Below are positions 29,101 through 39,741 of a DNA stretch of 64,000 bases, piece by piece. Location: the NCBI GenBank assembly GCA_013398175.1, contig VZRZ01001080.1, positions 548,703 to 612,702 of the forward strand, read 5' to 3'. Position 1 is the first letter of the stretch, and each line of letters opens with the position of its first letter. Both the position numbers and the translations under genes were made by a program. Under the pieces are notes generated by a model that saw only the letters and a program-made list of their open reading frames with translations, ran no database searches and was not told the origin of the DNA. This stretch comes from Climacteris rufus (taxonomy: Eukaryota > Chordata > Aves > Passeriformes > Climacteridae).

Positions 29101-29505
29101 GTATCAGCTCTTTTGATAGAGCTGACTCTGATATTGAACTAGGTTTAGTGTGAAACAAGAGTTGCATTAGAAACGAAGCCGGTAATATACTGATAGGTAA
29201 GTGATAAAAGTTTCCTGACAAGAATGCATTAAATGGAGGAACTGAAACTGAAATATTTTAGTGGTACGAGATACAAAGTGAATAGATTAATATTAAGGGT
29301 AGACTAAACAGAAGATGAACATGTAATCTAAAGGATTAATTTATGAATTTCATTACCCATAAAAAGTGCAGTATGTTGAGAAGAAACAGAGATTATCTGA
29401 AATATTAAAATGGGCTGGGGTCAAATCTTGTATCTTTTTCTTACATCTTACAATAATCATCTTACAATGATTATTTCATAAAAAGTTCATTTCAATGCCA
29501 AATGC
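20148..29505. other. Non-coding AT-rich DNA, 9.4 kb without a recognised element
   Basis: The longest frame is 110 codons (21405-21737, minus) and crosses a homopolymer-rich segment; others are shorter. I found no CR1 or LTR terminus. A homeodomain/POU-like string, GCTTAATTATGCAT, lies at 21924-21937 within otherwise non-repetitive DNA. A T13 tract is at about 23157-23169. This is the longest element-free stretch in the window. Confidence 0.5.
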
Positions 29506-29510
29506 CCTAT
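29506..29510. repeat. 5-bp target-site duplication CCTAT (left)
   Basis: CCTAT immediately before the TG of the LTR is repeated immediately after its terminal CA, at 30045-30049. The inferred empty site reads ...AATGCCCTAT|TTAGCAAGAA. Confidence 0.88.
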
Positions 29511-29716
29511 TGTATTGGTTCTAAAGGAGGTAGAGTTCAGCAGCCCTGCCAGTGCTGTGCTTCAGTTGATAACGCAGCAGTGTTTTGGCTACTGCTGAGA
29601 AGCACTGTCCCTCTAACATTCTCCCCCATCAAGGGGCAGGGAGTGGGCAAGACCTTTGGAGGGAAAACAAGCAGGCCAGCTGACCCAAAGGAACCAAAGG
29701 GATATTCCATACCATA

Positions 29717-29739
29717 TGACGTCAGCTCAGATATAAAAG
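29717..29739 (+). promoter_or_regulatory. LTR core promoter: CRE plus TATA box
   Basis: A perfect palindromic cAMP-response element, TGACGTCA (29717-29724), lies 7 bp upstream of TATAAAAG (29732-29739). Transcription would start about 25-30 bp downstream, near a GA/G-rich run that includes 9 consecutive G at 29758-29766. CREB/ATF binding is established for this 8-mer; activity in this genome is inference. Confidence 0.8.
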
Positions 29740-29922
29740 CCGAGAGAGAGAGGAGGAGGGGGGGGGCACTCTGTAATGTCTGCCTTCCGATGGAACCGCT
29801 ACGCGTGCTGAGGCCCTGCTTCCCAGGATGTGCCTGAACATCACTTGCTGATGGGAAGTAGAGATTGACTTCTTCTTTTGCTTATGTGCATGCAGACCCT
29901 GCTTTTGCTTTTCTGTAGCTTC

Positions 29923-29928
29923 AATAAA
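29923..29928 (+). terminator. LTR poly(A) signal AATAAA
   Basis: AATAAA in 'TTCAATAAAAACTGCC' is followed within about 40 bp by T/GT-rich sequence (TCATCTTGTCC). This marks the R/U5 part of the solo LTR. Confidence 0.8.
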
Positions 29929-30049
29929 AACTGCCTTATCTCGACCCACTGATTCATCTTGTCCTTTCCCCTGTCCCTCTCGGGGAGGGAGTTATAGGGC
30001 AACTTGGTGGGCAGCTGGCACCTAGCCAGAGTCAAACCATCACACCTAT

Positions 30050-33000
30050 TTAGCAAGAATTTCTCAGTGTGAAACTTGCCAGTGTTTAATGATTGCTCTC
30101 ATGCTTTATTTTTACTACACAGATATTCCTGTTATTGTATCATCAAATCAATAAACTTTTGTCTAGTCTAGAATTTTTAAATCAGTTTCATTTTTTTTAT
30201 AAAGCAACTTTCAGTCTTTTATTTGGGCTTGAAATTCTACCAGTCCCATTTTTGTGTTGTACCAGATAACATTAGTAAGCAATCACACTATGTTTCCTTA
30301 TATAAAGAAATGTTTATTACATCTTGTGCCAGCTGATTTAAAATTGCATTGTGTGATGTCCAGACACAGGTTATTGCTTTGTTCTTGATTTCAATATCTA
30401 TAAACAGTGCTGTGATCAATGAAGTGCATATTTCATAGTATCGTCTTCACACCCTACAAAACCTTTTCTCTTGTAGCATGTGACCGTTTTGCTACATGCC
30501 TTTGGGACAGGCAAAGGGTGTGGGGCACACATTCCTATATACTTCATAGAAATAGCTGATTAACAAGCCTGATGATGGCCTCATTCCCCTTTATAGAGAC
30601 ATTTTTGAGGCCTTGCAATTTAGCAGGAAATTTTCAGTGAAGAGAATTCACTGTATCTGATACATGCAACATAAACAGGCTGGGTGTACAGATGCTTATT
30701 CTGCAAGGTATTTCCCTTAGATGAATTATAGTCAATAACAGTTTTGCAAAAGCTCGAAGGAAGAAGCAAGGGAAAGAAAAAAAAGAGCAAACTTTAAAAG
30801 ATTTTTTTTTTGTTCATTAATGAATAAGAAATGCAGCAGAGCTTGTGTGAATACAAATTACTACGGTCAGCTTCTTTTTGTGACTGCAGTTTTCATCATA
30901 TCTGTCATTTTTTTGCAAAGCACCGTTGCAGTTGACTAATCTGCACTGCTGGGATTGTGAGATACAACTAAGTACACAGGGTATAAAAGGATGATTCAAA
31001 TATTTTATCTCAAGGATGACTGATTGCATTTTGGGAAGTCCTTTATGATGTGGTGAAATTAAATTGAAGCACATTTTCTGTAACTTGTGGGTTCTTGTTC
31101 TTGCTTTGCTGTCTGTGGAAAAGGCCCTGTGTATGAGTGTTCTACAAAGTGCTGGTCCCGTTATTTATAGTTCTTGATAACTGCCAATTTGGAAAGGAGT
31201 CTCCCTCCTATTTGTTCAATTTCATATAAGAAAAATGTTTTAATGACTCCATGTCCTAAGTGAATGTAAGTACATCACATTTAATGTATTCAGATCCACT
31301 GTGCTAGGGATCTCATGCTCTCTGCTCTAGCAGGCACTGGGCAGAAAGGTTTAAGCTTGTGTTTTGGCTTACCCTTGGTTTTGGGAAACTTTACCACACT
31401 GCAGAACCCTGAATGTATAGATGGAAATTATTTTTTACTGAGGTCACAGGATGTTTATGTGGAGCTTTGAAGCTCTAATATGCCAGGAAAATTTTACAGA
31501 GGCTATTCTTATGTTTCACGTTCTTACCATTTTGAAAGAATTGTGTTGTTCTTGTAGTTGTTGAATAATACAACCAGCCCCATTGACAAGCTATGTGACT
31601 GAGGATGGGATAATCTTATCTGTACAGCAGGTCTATAAGGCATGTATTGATCTTTTTCCTTACTTTTAGTTTTATGTTATGAGTGGCAGTTGTGTTTTGG
31701 AAAAGTTCCTATCACTTTCATTAAAACAAATCATCTGGTATTCTGCAGAGGAGTGGTTTAGAATTTACCTTGTGTTCTTAGAAGAAAGAACTTTTTTCCC
31801 AAGAGTTTAAATGCAATGTGGAGTAATTTAAAAAAAGCATAGTATATGGGAAAGTTTCAGCAATTAGCTTTTTAGATTGAATAGTAGATCCAAAAAGAAG
31901 ATGGTGATAGGAATTCTCTGCTTCTTCTTTTCATAGAGCTCTTAAAATCTATTGTATGCAGGTGGAATTTCAATTTAAGCTATGATTTGCCAATATACTT
32001 CAGTAAGTCCTAGTCACTAGGACAAATCTATTGTATTCTGGGCATATGACCCCTATCCATACATGAAAAACCTTTTAATCATATGGCCATTAGTCTCCTT
32101 GCATTTACTAACCTTGGATGTGGAGCTGATCTGCAAGTCTGCCATAACTTTACCCTTTTGCATATGCTTTTGGAAACATTGAGGTCTGTATAGCTAAAGC
32201 AGGAGGGGTGGAGACAGTAATTGATCCTGGAACTGAATGTATCCAGCTGGCAGTGAGAGGGTTGGATTGTGACCTGTTGTGCTTTTTTAAAATTTGGTGA
32301 TTTTCTAATGTGACTAGAGATAACAGACTTGAATCCTACTAAAGATACCTGGAAACCAGTATCTTGCATCCTGGGTAAATGCTAAGACTAAAAGTCTGTA
32401 ATGAAAACAACTTATTCATAAAAACTACTATGATTCATCAGTTTATGGGTATTAGGTAATAACAGACCTTGCCTGGGAGTTTACATCTCATCATGGTCTG
32501 GCCAATGCTCTTACTACTGCCTGTGCAGGATCTATTCCATGCTAATATTTGCCTCTATCCTTACTGATACTCCTATCTAGTATGTATACTCTTGTTGGGC
32601 TGTCTCTGTAGTTAATGTTGGAAGAGAGTCTTCTTCATATGTGTAGAACTGCTGCAGTAGGTTTCTACTGCATTACCCTTCATATATCTATAGAGAAAGC
32701 CTGGGAAGATTTAACCTCATCAAGGTCAAATGAATCTTTGTGAAAACCTTCACTGCTCACCTGAAAGAGTAGTCTTGTCTTTAAAACATGTGTTGGTAGA
32801 AGGTGGCTCTGGATTTCAAGTGGAAGAAGTATCTAACTTGCAACTTGCAATGAGGGCTCAGGTTTTTGTGTTCCTGGGTCTCAGAACAAATCAAACACCT
32901 TCTTGGTTTTGAGCTTTTTTCAATATGAAGGCATGGCTTTTTGTGGGTCATCCTTAGACCCACCAAGTTCTCCAGCTATACGGTTTCTTATACACTCAAA

Positions 33001-34083
33001 GTCTCAATTTTTTAGATCTGCCTGTTAGAGATGAATGCCCAGTTTTTTATGTTATGGACTTTAAACTGATTGTGTGGGAAGTATATTTCCAATTCTTGCC
33101 TTAGGGAAAGCAGATTTAGAAATTACTGACTTTCTTACCAGTACAGAAAAGATTGCATAGAGATTAGGAAAACGATGTTCTTAGTTGTATATTGAAATCT
33201 GTTCTCTGACTCCTTCATTATGTTCTTAGATGTGTCTCAGTTTTACCTAATTTAGTTGATTTTGTCTGGGCCAGATGAGTTTCTCAATACTCTAGATCTC
33301 ACCTTATCTTACAAACTATGGGACTGCAAATTGCAGCATATTTTAAATCTCAGGTTCTCAGGATCTTCTGTTCTTGGTGAGGGGGAAAAAAATACTGGAT
33401 AACTGGTGGGAATGAGAACTAAAGTTTGTGAACTTATAACAAACACTTTTACTCTAATGATTAAAGATAATTTAATATACTGGACTGGACTTAGCCATGC
33501 AGTATATGAACTGATTACAGCATTGCTTAAGATGTGTGATAACGAGGTGAGGTATAAGATGTTGAGTAGAGATTCTTTTTTTTGCCAAAGTAGTGCTGTT
33601 TACCAAATCGTTGGCAACATCTTATCACACTAAAACAGACTTCTTACATTTAGTTTGGAGAAGGTGCTACAAGTCAATATGTGTACAGCACCTTTAAATG
33701 GTATTGAAACAGCTAGTCTACAGAAAAGGTAAATGGCATTGAACATTAGTATCTTCCACACACCTTTACTTTCTGAAACAAACTGGTGTTTACTGGGAAA
33801 AAAAGCAGTTTTTCTTTAATTTTTTTTGTTGTGCAATGGGACGTACTTTGTAAAATCCCTGAAACCCTTGCCATCCCCGTGAATTCCCAAGTTATTTTTA
33901 ACTTTTAATAACTTCCTACTACTTCAGTACAATTTTGGAATTGAACAGTAGTATAGATTACCAGTTTAGATGCATAGTAAATTAAAGAGTTCCAGGCCAT
34001 ATTCTCTGCCTGAAACCAGTTAGTGTGGTCTTGGTCACAACTATACAACTAAACTCTAAGATATTCCCACACTGATCTGTTTT
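30050..34083. other. Non-coding AT-rich DNA, no feature recognised
   Basis: Short chance frames only. A 17-nt perfect odd palindrome, GTCCTAGTCACTAGGAC, sits at 32007-32023. No repeat termini recognised. Confidence 0.5.
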
Positions 34084-34322
34084 AGGAAAAGCATTGCCAG
34101 CAGGTCAAAGCAGATCCTTTCTCTCTACTCAGCACAGGTGAGGCCACATCTAGAGTGGTGGGTATAGTCCTTGGCTGACCAGTATAATAGACATGAACAT
34201 ACTGGAACAAGTCCAGCAAACGGCCACTAAGATAATGGAGGGATGGGTGCATCCTACTTTCAAAGAAGTTGAGACCCTTCATCTTGGAGTAGAGAAGGCT
34301 GGAGAGGATATCAGAAAGTATC
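34084..34322 (+). mobile_element. CR1 LINE fragment (plus strand), interrupted
   Basis: The segment aligns with the end of the CR1 reverse-transcriptase ORF. It has 'AGCAGGTCAAAGCAGATCCT', then the 'TACTCAGCACAGGTGAGGCC' block, 'ATACTGGAACAAGTCCAGCA' and 'GAGTAGAGAAGGCTGGAGAG'. Stops and frameshifts have destroyed the reading frame. It ends abruptly where a minus-strand CR1 begins at 34323, which suggests that the later insertion truncated or interrupted it. Confidence 0.85.
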
Positions 34323-35097
34323 ACACAATCACAGAATCACAGAGCTAACTGGGTTGGGAAAGACCTTTGAGATGACCAATTCCAATCTATGACCTAACAC
34401 CACTTTATCAACTAAACCATGGCACTGAGTGCCACATCCAGTCTTTTTTTAAACACCTCCAGGGACGGTGACTCCACCACTTCCCTTGGCAGCCCATTCC
34501 AAAGCCCAGTCACTCTTTCAGTGAAGAATTTTCTCCTAATGTCTAGCCTAAACTTCCCCTGGTGCAGCTTGTGTCCTCTTGTTCTGTCAGTGCCTGGGAG
34601 AAGATACTGACCCTCACCTGACTACAGCTTCCTTCAGGCAGTTGTAAAGAGTGATAAGGTCTCCCTGAGCCTCCTTTGCTTCCAGGCTAAACAACCCCAG
34701 CTTCCTCAACCCTTCTTCATAGGGCTTGTGTTCCAGACCCTTCACCAGCCTTGTTGCCCTCCTCTGGACATGTTCGAGCGTCTCAATGTCCTTCCTAAAT
34801 TGGCAGGCCCAGAACTGGACACAGGACTCAAGGTGTGGCCTCACCAGTGCTGAGTACAGGGGAAGAATCACTTCCCTGGTCCTGCTGGCCACACTGTTCC
34901 TGATCCAGGCCAGGAGGCCATTGGCCTTCTTGCCCACCTGGGCACACTGCTGGATCATGGTCAGTTGCTGTCAGTCAGTACCCCCAGGTCGCTTTCTGCC
35001 TGGATGCTTTTCAGCCACTCTTCCCCAGCCTGTAGCACTGCAGGGAGTTGTTATGGCCAAAACACAGGACCTGGCACTTGGACTTGTTAAACCTTCC
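34323..35097 (-). mobile_element. CR1 LINE, 3' part with reverse-transcriptase C-terminus (minus strand)
   Basis: The plus strand starts CACACAATCACAGAATCACA and continues to GGGTTGGGAAAGACCTTTGA, the complement of CR1 3' terminal octamers and the adjacent conserved block. About 290 bp of 3' untranslated sequence follows, then coding sequence from 34614 on (minus strand). It is the best preserved LINE copy in the window. Its 5' side abuts another CR1 fragment near 35098. Confidence 0.93.
34614..34958 (-). pseudogene. CR1 ORF2 remnant: C-terminal tail after the reverse transcriptase domain
   Basis: An open frame of 114 codons encodes the conserved CR1 ORF2 C-terminal region. It reads IQQCAQVGKKANGLLAWIRN near the start, LVRPHLESCVQFW in the middle, then VQRRATRLVKGLEH and GLRKLGLFSLEAKEAQGDLI near the end. 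In a full CR1 this follows the reverse transcriptase catalytic core; here that core and the endonuclease are missing. The ATG at the start is an internal methionine, not a true start. More of the same protein can be traced upstream to about 35095 but the frame is broken there (CR1-type 'NKSKCQVL' ending). It is dead on arrival, being a 5'-truncated copy, although the fragment is unusually open. Such fragments are often mis-annotated as host or retroviral genes. Confidence 0.9.
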
Positions 35098-35107
35098 ACT
35101 AGAACAA

Positions 35108-35396
35108 AGCTCAGAGCTCCATCCTATCTGTCCTTAATCACTTCCAGGGATGGGGTATCCACAACTCCTCTAGGCAACCTGTTCCAGTGCCTCACCACAC
35201 TCACATTAAAGAGCTTTTTCCTAATATTGAATCTAAACCTACTTGTTTAGCTTGAAGCCATTCCCCCTTGTCCTGTCACTACATGCCCTTGCAAAAAGTC
35301 CCTCTCCATTATTTTGCAGATTCCTTTCAGGTACTGGAAGGCTGCAATTAGGTCACCCCTAAGCTGTCTTTTTCCCAATCTGAACAATGCTCAAAA
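35108..35396 (-). mobile_element. Second CR1 LINE 3' fragment (minus strand)
   Basis: The antisense CR1 3'-UTR order repeats: 'CACTTCCAGGGATGGGGTAT', 'CTCTAGGCAACCTGTTCCAG', 'TGCCTCACCACACTCACATT', then 'CATTCCCCCTTGTCCTGTCA' and 'TACTGGAAGGCTGCAATTAG'. These motifs differ from those in the adjacent CR1 (34323-35097), so this is a separate copy, probably of another subfamily. It lies in the same orientation and was joined by insertion. Confidence 0.9.
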
Positions 35397-36111
35397 TTAA
35401 GCTAAACTAATTGCCACTTTAACTGCCTCATGTGACACTGGTATGTTACATTTTTATTATTTTCTTCTTTTTTTAATATGAGAAGTAAAGCATTTGCAGT
35501 ACACAGCAGCTGAGGTTTTCACTGACAAATTTGATGGTATGTGGCCTTGGCAATATCCTCAAGCACTTTTGCTCTCTTTATGTGCTACTTTGTAAACCTA
35601 GGTTTTGGCCTTTAGTACAATTCTAGGCACACTGCAGTGTTTTGACATGTTATGTAAGTATTCTTGGTGCCTCATGAAATAAACATCATGGGAAATGTAG
35701 GTGCAATCAAAATGAGGTGTTTAGATGCTATGACAAGAAAGATAATAAACCTTCGAAACCAGGCAGTTCCATGCTGTTATCATTAAGGGAAAGACATCCC
35801 CTGTGATTATCAGATTTTTGTGAGTGTTGCTGTTTCATTTCTGTATAATGCTAATGCATATTAGGTGACTTCAGTAAAATACACATATATTAAATAATCC
35901 CCATCTGAAGAGGAGAAACAAAAACTACATCCCAGGTGATTATTGTAGGCCTATATGCACATGCAAGAAAGAAGAGCAAAACAGCCACATAACCTGTTCC
36001 CTCACCAAAATAACCCAAACAAACCACAAAACCTAATGGGAACTGAAGTCCTAATCATCAATAGCATTTGCCCACAAATGCCTCTTAAGAGGTAGATGCC
36101 TCAGGGTACTG
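35397..36111. other. Non-coding DNA between CR1 fragments
   Basis: AT-rich single-copy DNA with no recognised feature. It separates the CR1 cluster from the plus-strand CR1 end that follows. Confidence 0.5.
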
Positions 36112-36545
36112 GGACTGAAAATCTTCTCCTTGATCTGGAGAGGTTGCTGGAGTAGCTCTCCTACGAAGACAGGCTGATAGGGTACAATGAGAGATAAAAC
36201 TCCAGGGAGACCTCATTATTCAGGATTTAAAGAGGGCTTATAAGAAGGATAGGGAGTGATTTTTGACAGGGGCATGTAGTGGCAGGACAAGGGAGAGTGA
36301 CTTTGAACTGAGAGTAGGTTTAAATTATATATTAGGAAGAAATTCTTCCGTATGAGCATGGTGAGGCACTGGAACAGGTTGCCCAGAAAAATTGTGGATG
36401 CCCCATACCAAGAAGAGTCTAAGGCCAGTTGAATGGGGCTTTGGGATCCTGGTCTAGATAAATATGCCCCTGTTTATGGAAGGGCAGTTGGAAATAAATG
36501 ATCTTTAAGGTACCTTCCAGCCCAAGCCATTCTATGATGATATCC
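36112..36545 (+). mobile_element. CR1 LINE 3' end (plus strand)
   Basis: CR1 3'-region motifs run in sense order: 'CAGGGAGACCTCATTATTCA', 'GGGCATGTAGTGGCAGGACA', 'TTAGGAAGAAATTCTTCCGT', 'TGAGGCACTGGAACAGGTTG', 'ATGCCCCATACC' and finally 'CTTCCAGCCCAAGCCATTCT' with the terminal ATTCTATGATG. It is about 430 bp, diverged, with no open frame of the transposase type or reverse transcriptase left. Confidence 0.92.
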
Positions 36546-38041
36546 TTTTATTCATCTAGTCGTGTGATTTCACTATTTTTACATCTTGTCTTGATGACTA
36601 GCTGAAGCATGGCCCAAGCATGAGCAGAGTAAAGATAGAAACATTTTTGAGATTTTTACTTCATTCTTTTTTGATTTCTTTGTGATTCTAAGAGCAAGGT
36701 ACCAGTGTACACTGTTCCAGTGTATCTCTGCCTCTGTTACATGAGTTTCTCCTTAGCAGAGGAAGCTAACTCCTTTTGTGTCAGGAAGAGGGTGTCATAG
36801 CCTGAAGCAGCCATTCTGTGTGTGGAAAGGAAATGTGCTATGTCTCAATCCTCTTTGATGAATGCAGATTTGAAAATTTGCAGGTCTTTCCAGAACCCAC
36901 AGAAATAGCTTGTCAACTTCTGTTCTCTGTAGAAAATACATCTCCCTCAACAGTCTCTGAGGCAATTCACCTCTCTGTTCTCTGCCATAGCACTCTGATA
37001 ATAGAGCCATAGGCCAGTTCACTAATTGCATTAGCTTTGTATAAAATCCATGAAATTGCCTCAGACATGTTAAATGTGTGGTGCAAAGTGAATGTATACA
37101 GACAAAAATATTCTGAGAGGCCTCTGCCCACAAGATGTGTAAAGTAGCTGACATTTTTACAGTAAGTGAGAATGCCATCATCTATTCATTGAGGATAAAG
37201 GTATTAACCCAGTGTTAAATAGGTAATCTAATCTTTCAGTCACAGTGTCTTTCCTGATCAATAGAATTTTTAAGTTGAACTGTTTGGTATCTACCTGTCC
37301 AGATTTGTAACTGAGAAGCAAGAGGAGAAATTTATCTTCACTTGTGCTACTTTTTTTCCAGCCTAAACCTACAGTGAATACTTTCCTCTTTAAAGGAGCA
37401 TTAAAGAGAAGGTGATATCTTGGTTTAAGATTTCAATCTAGTTTTCACTGTATGAATGCCTGAATATACATGTACATTGTGCCCTGTGTATGGGATGTGA
37501 TTTAGCTGCTTCATAATAGATTAATATTTTGTGATGCATGTTGTTTTGCCTGTGGGTAATAAAAATAAACTGAAGGCATCTTTACATGAAATTTGTAAAG
37601 TACAGAAAGAGTCAATCTTGTTTATTTGGTTGTTGTAGGGGTTTTTTTTTGTTGTTTATTAAACCATGGACAAATTAATATAACTGAGAAAAGAAAAATC
37701 ATAGCAGAATGTTTTTTCCTATGGTATACTAGGAATATATACTTTAAAATGCCAGATGTATTTACATTTGCATACACACATAGTATTTCTCTCTAAGTGA
37801 TACTCCTGTACATAGAGTGCTAAACACATAGTATTTTTAACAACCTTCTCTCATTATTTCAGGTAATGGGTAACTACAATGTCTGATCCAAGTCACAATA
37901 CATTGTGAGTATTTTATGTGTTTTTTTGGTAATAATTGTATTAATGTTGTGCCTTGAACGAAGTTAATTCTTAGAGAACTCTAGTCTTCTTTGATCTTCA
38001 GTGTCTGCATGTGTGTGCATTTTCTTCTTTCGAAATAAGGG
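36546..38041. other. Non-coding AT-rich DNA, no feature recognised
   Basis: It contains a 128-codon minus-strand frame at 36795-37181 without recognisable similarity. I treat it as chance. No element termini. Confidence 0.5.
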
Positions 38042-38075
38042 ACATCAATTTGAACAAATTTGAACAAATTGATGT
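38042..38075. repeat. Short hairpin with tandem TGAACAAATT
   Basis: ACATCAATTTG (38042-38052) pairs with CAAATTGATGT (38065-38075). The loop is part of a tandem TGAACAAATT pair (38051-38070). Perfect 11-bp stem. Confidence 0.85.
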
Positions 38076-38352
38076 TCTAGTACTCTTTTTTTCAGAAGTC
38101 AGCACCCTTTTAAAAATAATTTATGAACAGTAGTTTTTTACATATAAAAATAGTAACATGGAATTTAAATTATGGTTATTGAAACATAATACCTAGATTT
38201 CATGAGCTTGTGGTAAATTGCTGGGATATAATACAGTAGAGAAAATAATAATTAGAGTGGAGGAAGCAGCCAGAAGACTTGGCAGAATTTATCTTTGTGT
38301 AAACTGTTAAGGAAATGAATGCTTTTTTTCAAATTAGGTAGGAAACTTGGGG

Positions 38353-38400
38353 AAGCTGCTACATATGGAGGGCCTGGGAACATATGTAGCCCCACAGCTT
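38353..38400. repeat. Bulged stem-loop of 15 bp
   Basis: AAGCTG plus CTACATATG (38353-38367) pair with CATATGTAG (38381-38389) and CAGCTT (38395-38400). The loop is 13 nt and there is one 5-nt bulge on the 3' side. Seen directly; function unknown. Confidence 0.8.
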
Positions 38401-38604
38401 TCATCCTCATGACTTCAGACAGAGAAGTGGCCTCTGTCCTTTAGATTGCAGACCCTGCCACCTGCATTTCTGTCACCCCAAGATGAGGGTGGCATGGTGG
38501 GTTTACATGGTAAACCAGAGCCTGAGAGCAAGCAGAGGGGAAAGCAATGCAGAATGTTCTTCCTGCTTTACAAGTTGAACTGGAAGCAGGGATACTTCGA
38601 GCAG

Positions 38605-38808
38605 TGAGTCGCTGCTATGGTTTCACCCCAGCCAGCAGCTCTGCCCCACGTAGCCCCTCATTCACTCCAACACCAGCAGGATCGTGCGAGAACTGGAAAG
38701 GTAAAAGGTAGAAAACTCATGGATTTAAATAAAGACAGTTTAATAGGGAGAGTAAATCCACTCATACAAGTGAAGCAAAACAAGGAATTGATTCACTGCT
38801 TCCCAAGG
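38605..38808 (-). mobile_element. Outer LTR, first piece (3' side of a minus-strand LTR)
   Basis: The sequence carries the antisense R/U5 features of a widespread avian ERVL-type LTR: 'TCGCTGCTATGGTTTCACCC', 'AGCCCCTCATTCACTCC', and a GGTAAAAGGT...ACTCATGG...AAAGACAGTTTAATAGG string, ending ATTCACTGCTTCCCAAGG. The rest of the same LTR resumes at 41032. It was split by an insertion that duplicated CAAGG (38804-38808 and 41032-41036). The left edge is approximate; GTGAG here versus GTGAC at 41444-41448 may be an imperfect target duplication. Family recognised from memory of the consensus layout. Confidence 0.75.
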
Positions 38809-39005
38809 TGTTGTGATCCAGTTTTAAATACAGAGGAGCAATGAGAAATCTCTGCATATAAAGCCGGAGATACTTAGGTTTGAAAATATTTCCAAAATGT
38901 GAGATTAAGAGCAAACAAGATCAAATGTTGGTGCCAAAAAGAATTGATGTATTTTATTCAATGGTAAGTGAGCGAGAGAAAGAAAGAAATAGAGAAAAGA
39001 GGTGT

Positions 39006-39058
39006 GCAGGGCGGGAGGGGACAAGGAGNAGGTGGGCAGGGCGGGAGGGGACAAGGAG
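39006..39058. repeat. 30-bp tandem duplication across a single N
   Basis: The 23-mer starting GCAGGGCGGGAGGGGACAAG is identical at 39006-39028 and 39036-39058, with an N at 39029. It may be a real G-rich tandem repeat, but the N between the copies makes an unmerged contig overlap equally likely. Confidence 0.75.
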
Positions 39059-39348
39059 AGTGACAGGGGTTAGTTTCAAACACATCACCCCTCCATGGGC
39101 CCCAATGACTTCTCGTGGATCCCCTAGATCTTCTTAATGGTGAAGGGTCCCAAGTGCTGCCACCGCCACCAAAGAGCACAGAATCCATTGGATTAGTGAA
39201 CATTTTGGGCCAGATGGCAACATCCAAGCACCACTCCAGAGGAGACCAGTGTGGCAGCGTGGCAGTGTATGTGGCAAAAGCCACAGCCACAGAGGCTCAA
39301 GACTGGTGGGAGCAGCCTGAGCCTGCCACTGTCTGAGTCACACTCCGT

Positions 39349-39741
39349 TGTCAGGGTGAGCATTTTGGTTCACCCCCAGCATCCCTTGCAACTTAGTGTA
39401 CATGTTGCCGTTCATTGGTGAGTTACTGTATTACCGCAGGGTCTGTAAACGGTGAAGTTCTAGAAACGGCATGGCTGGCCAGTTCTCGACTGGTTACATG
39501 TAAATCCTTGTACCCCAGTTGGTTACTTTCCCCTGCTTGTGTCCCTATAAATACCCCTGCTTTCCCCCACTTTCCTGCCTCTGATTCCTGAAGCTTTCAG
39601 CTCTTCCTGATCCTCGCGCCGTCTCTCCTGGACCCCGGACCCTCTTCTGCTTTCCCTGCTGCCTCTCCCTGGGAATAAAAGAGCTGGAAATCACACCAAG
39701 GCCCTTCTCTATGGCCTTTATTCTCTCCTGCACCCATGACA
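39349..39741 (+). mobile_element. Short LTR (393 bp) nested in the 38809-41031 element
   Basis: Ends are inverted: TGTCA at the left and TGACA at the right. Inside are an inverted CCAAT (CATTGG, about 39413), TATAAATA at 39546-39553, and AATAAA at 39674-39679, in the right order for U3-R-U5. Flanks TCCGT (39344-39348) and TCGGT (39742-39746) agree at 4 of 5 positions, so the target duplication is imperfect. It could be a solo LTR or the 5' LTR of a decayed provirus whose internal part is the unassigned sequence after it. I prefer the solo LTR. Confidence 0.7.
39546..39553 (+). promoter_or_regulatory. TATA box of the nested short LTR
   Basis: TATAAATA in 'GTCCCTATAAATACCCC', 128 bp before the AATAAA of the same LTR. 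This is the expected position for a core promoter. Confidence 0.7.

Larger units (their letters stand above)
29511..30044 (+). mobile_element. Solo LTR of an avian endogenous retrovirus (534 bp)
   Basis: It begins TGTATTGGTT, ends ACCATCACA, and is flanked by CCTAT on both sides. Inside, in order, are the U3 motif GATATTCCATACCATATGAC, the CRE TGACGTCA (29717-29724), the TATA box TATAAAAG (29732-29739), and AATAAA (29923-29928) about 120 bp from the end. The order and spacing are those of U3-R-U5. The 5-bp duplication favours an ERVL-type (class III) element; the start resembles the avian 'TGTCCTGGTTTTGGCTGG' LTR group. No internal retroviral sequence follows, so it is a recombination-derived solo LTR. 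The family name is not assigned. Confidence 0.9.

Noticed and set aside
32007..32023. 17-nt palindrome GTCCTAGTCACTAGGAC as an operator-like site
   Set aside because: An isolated short palindrome in a window of this size is expected by chance; no promoter or gene is near.
34726..35250. 174-codon plus-strand frame
   Set aside because: It is antisense to the CR1 ORF2 tail and runs across two CR1 copies; an artefact of coding-like composition.
36795..37181. 128-codon minus-strand frame
   Set aside because: No motif or similarity; a frame of this length is expected by chance in 64 kb.
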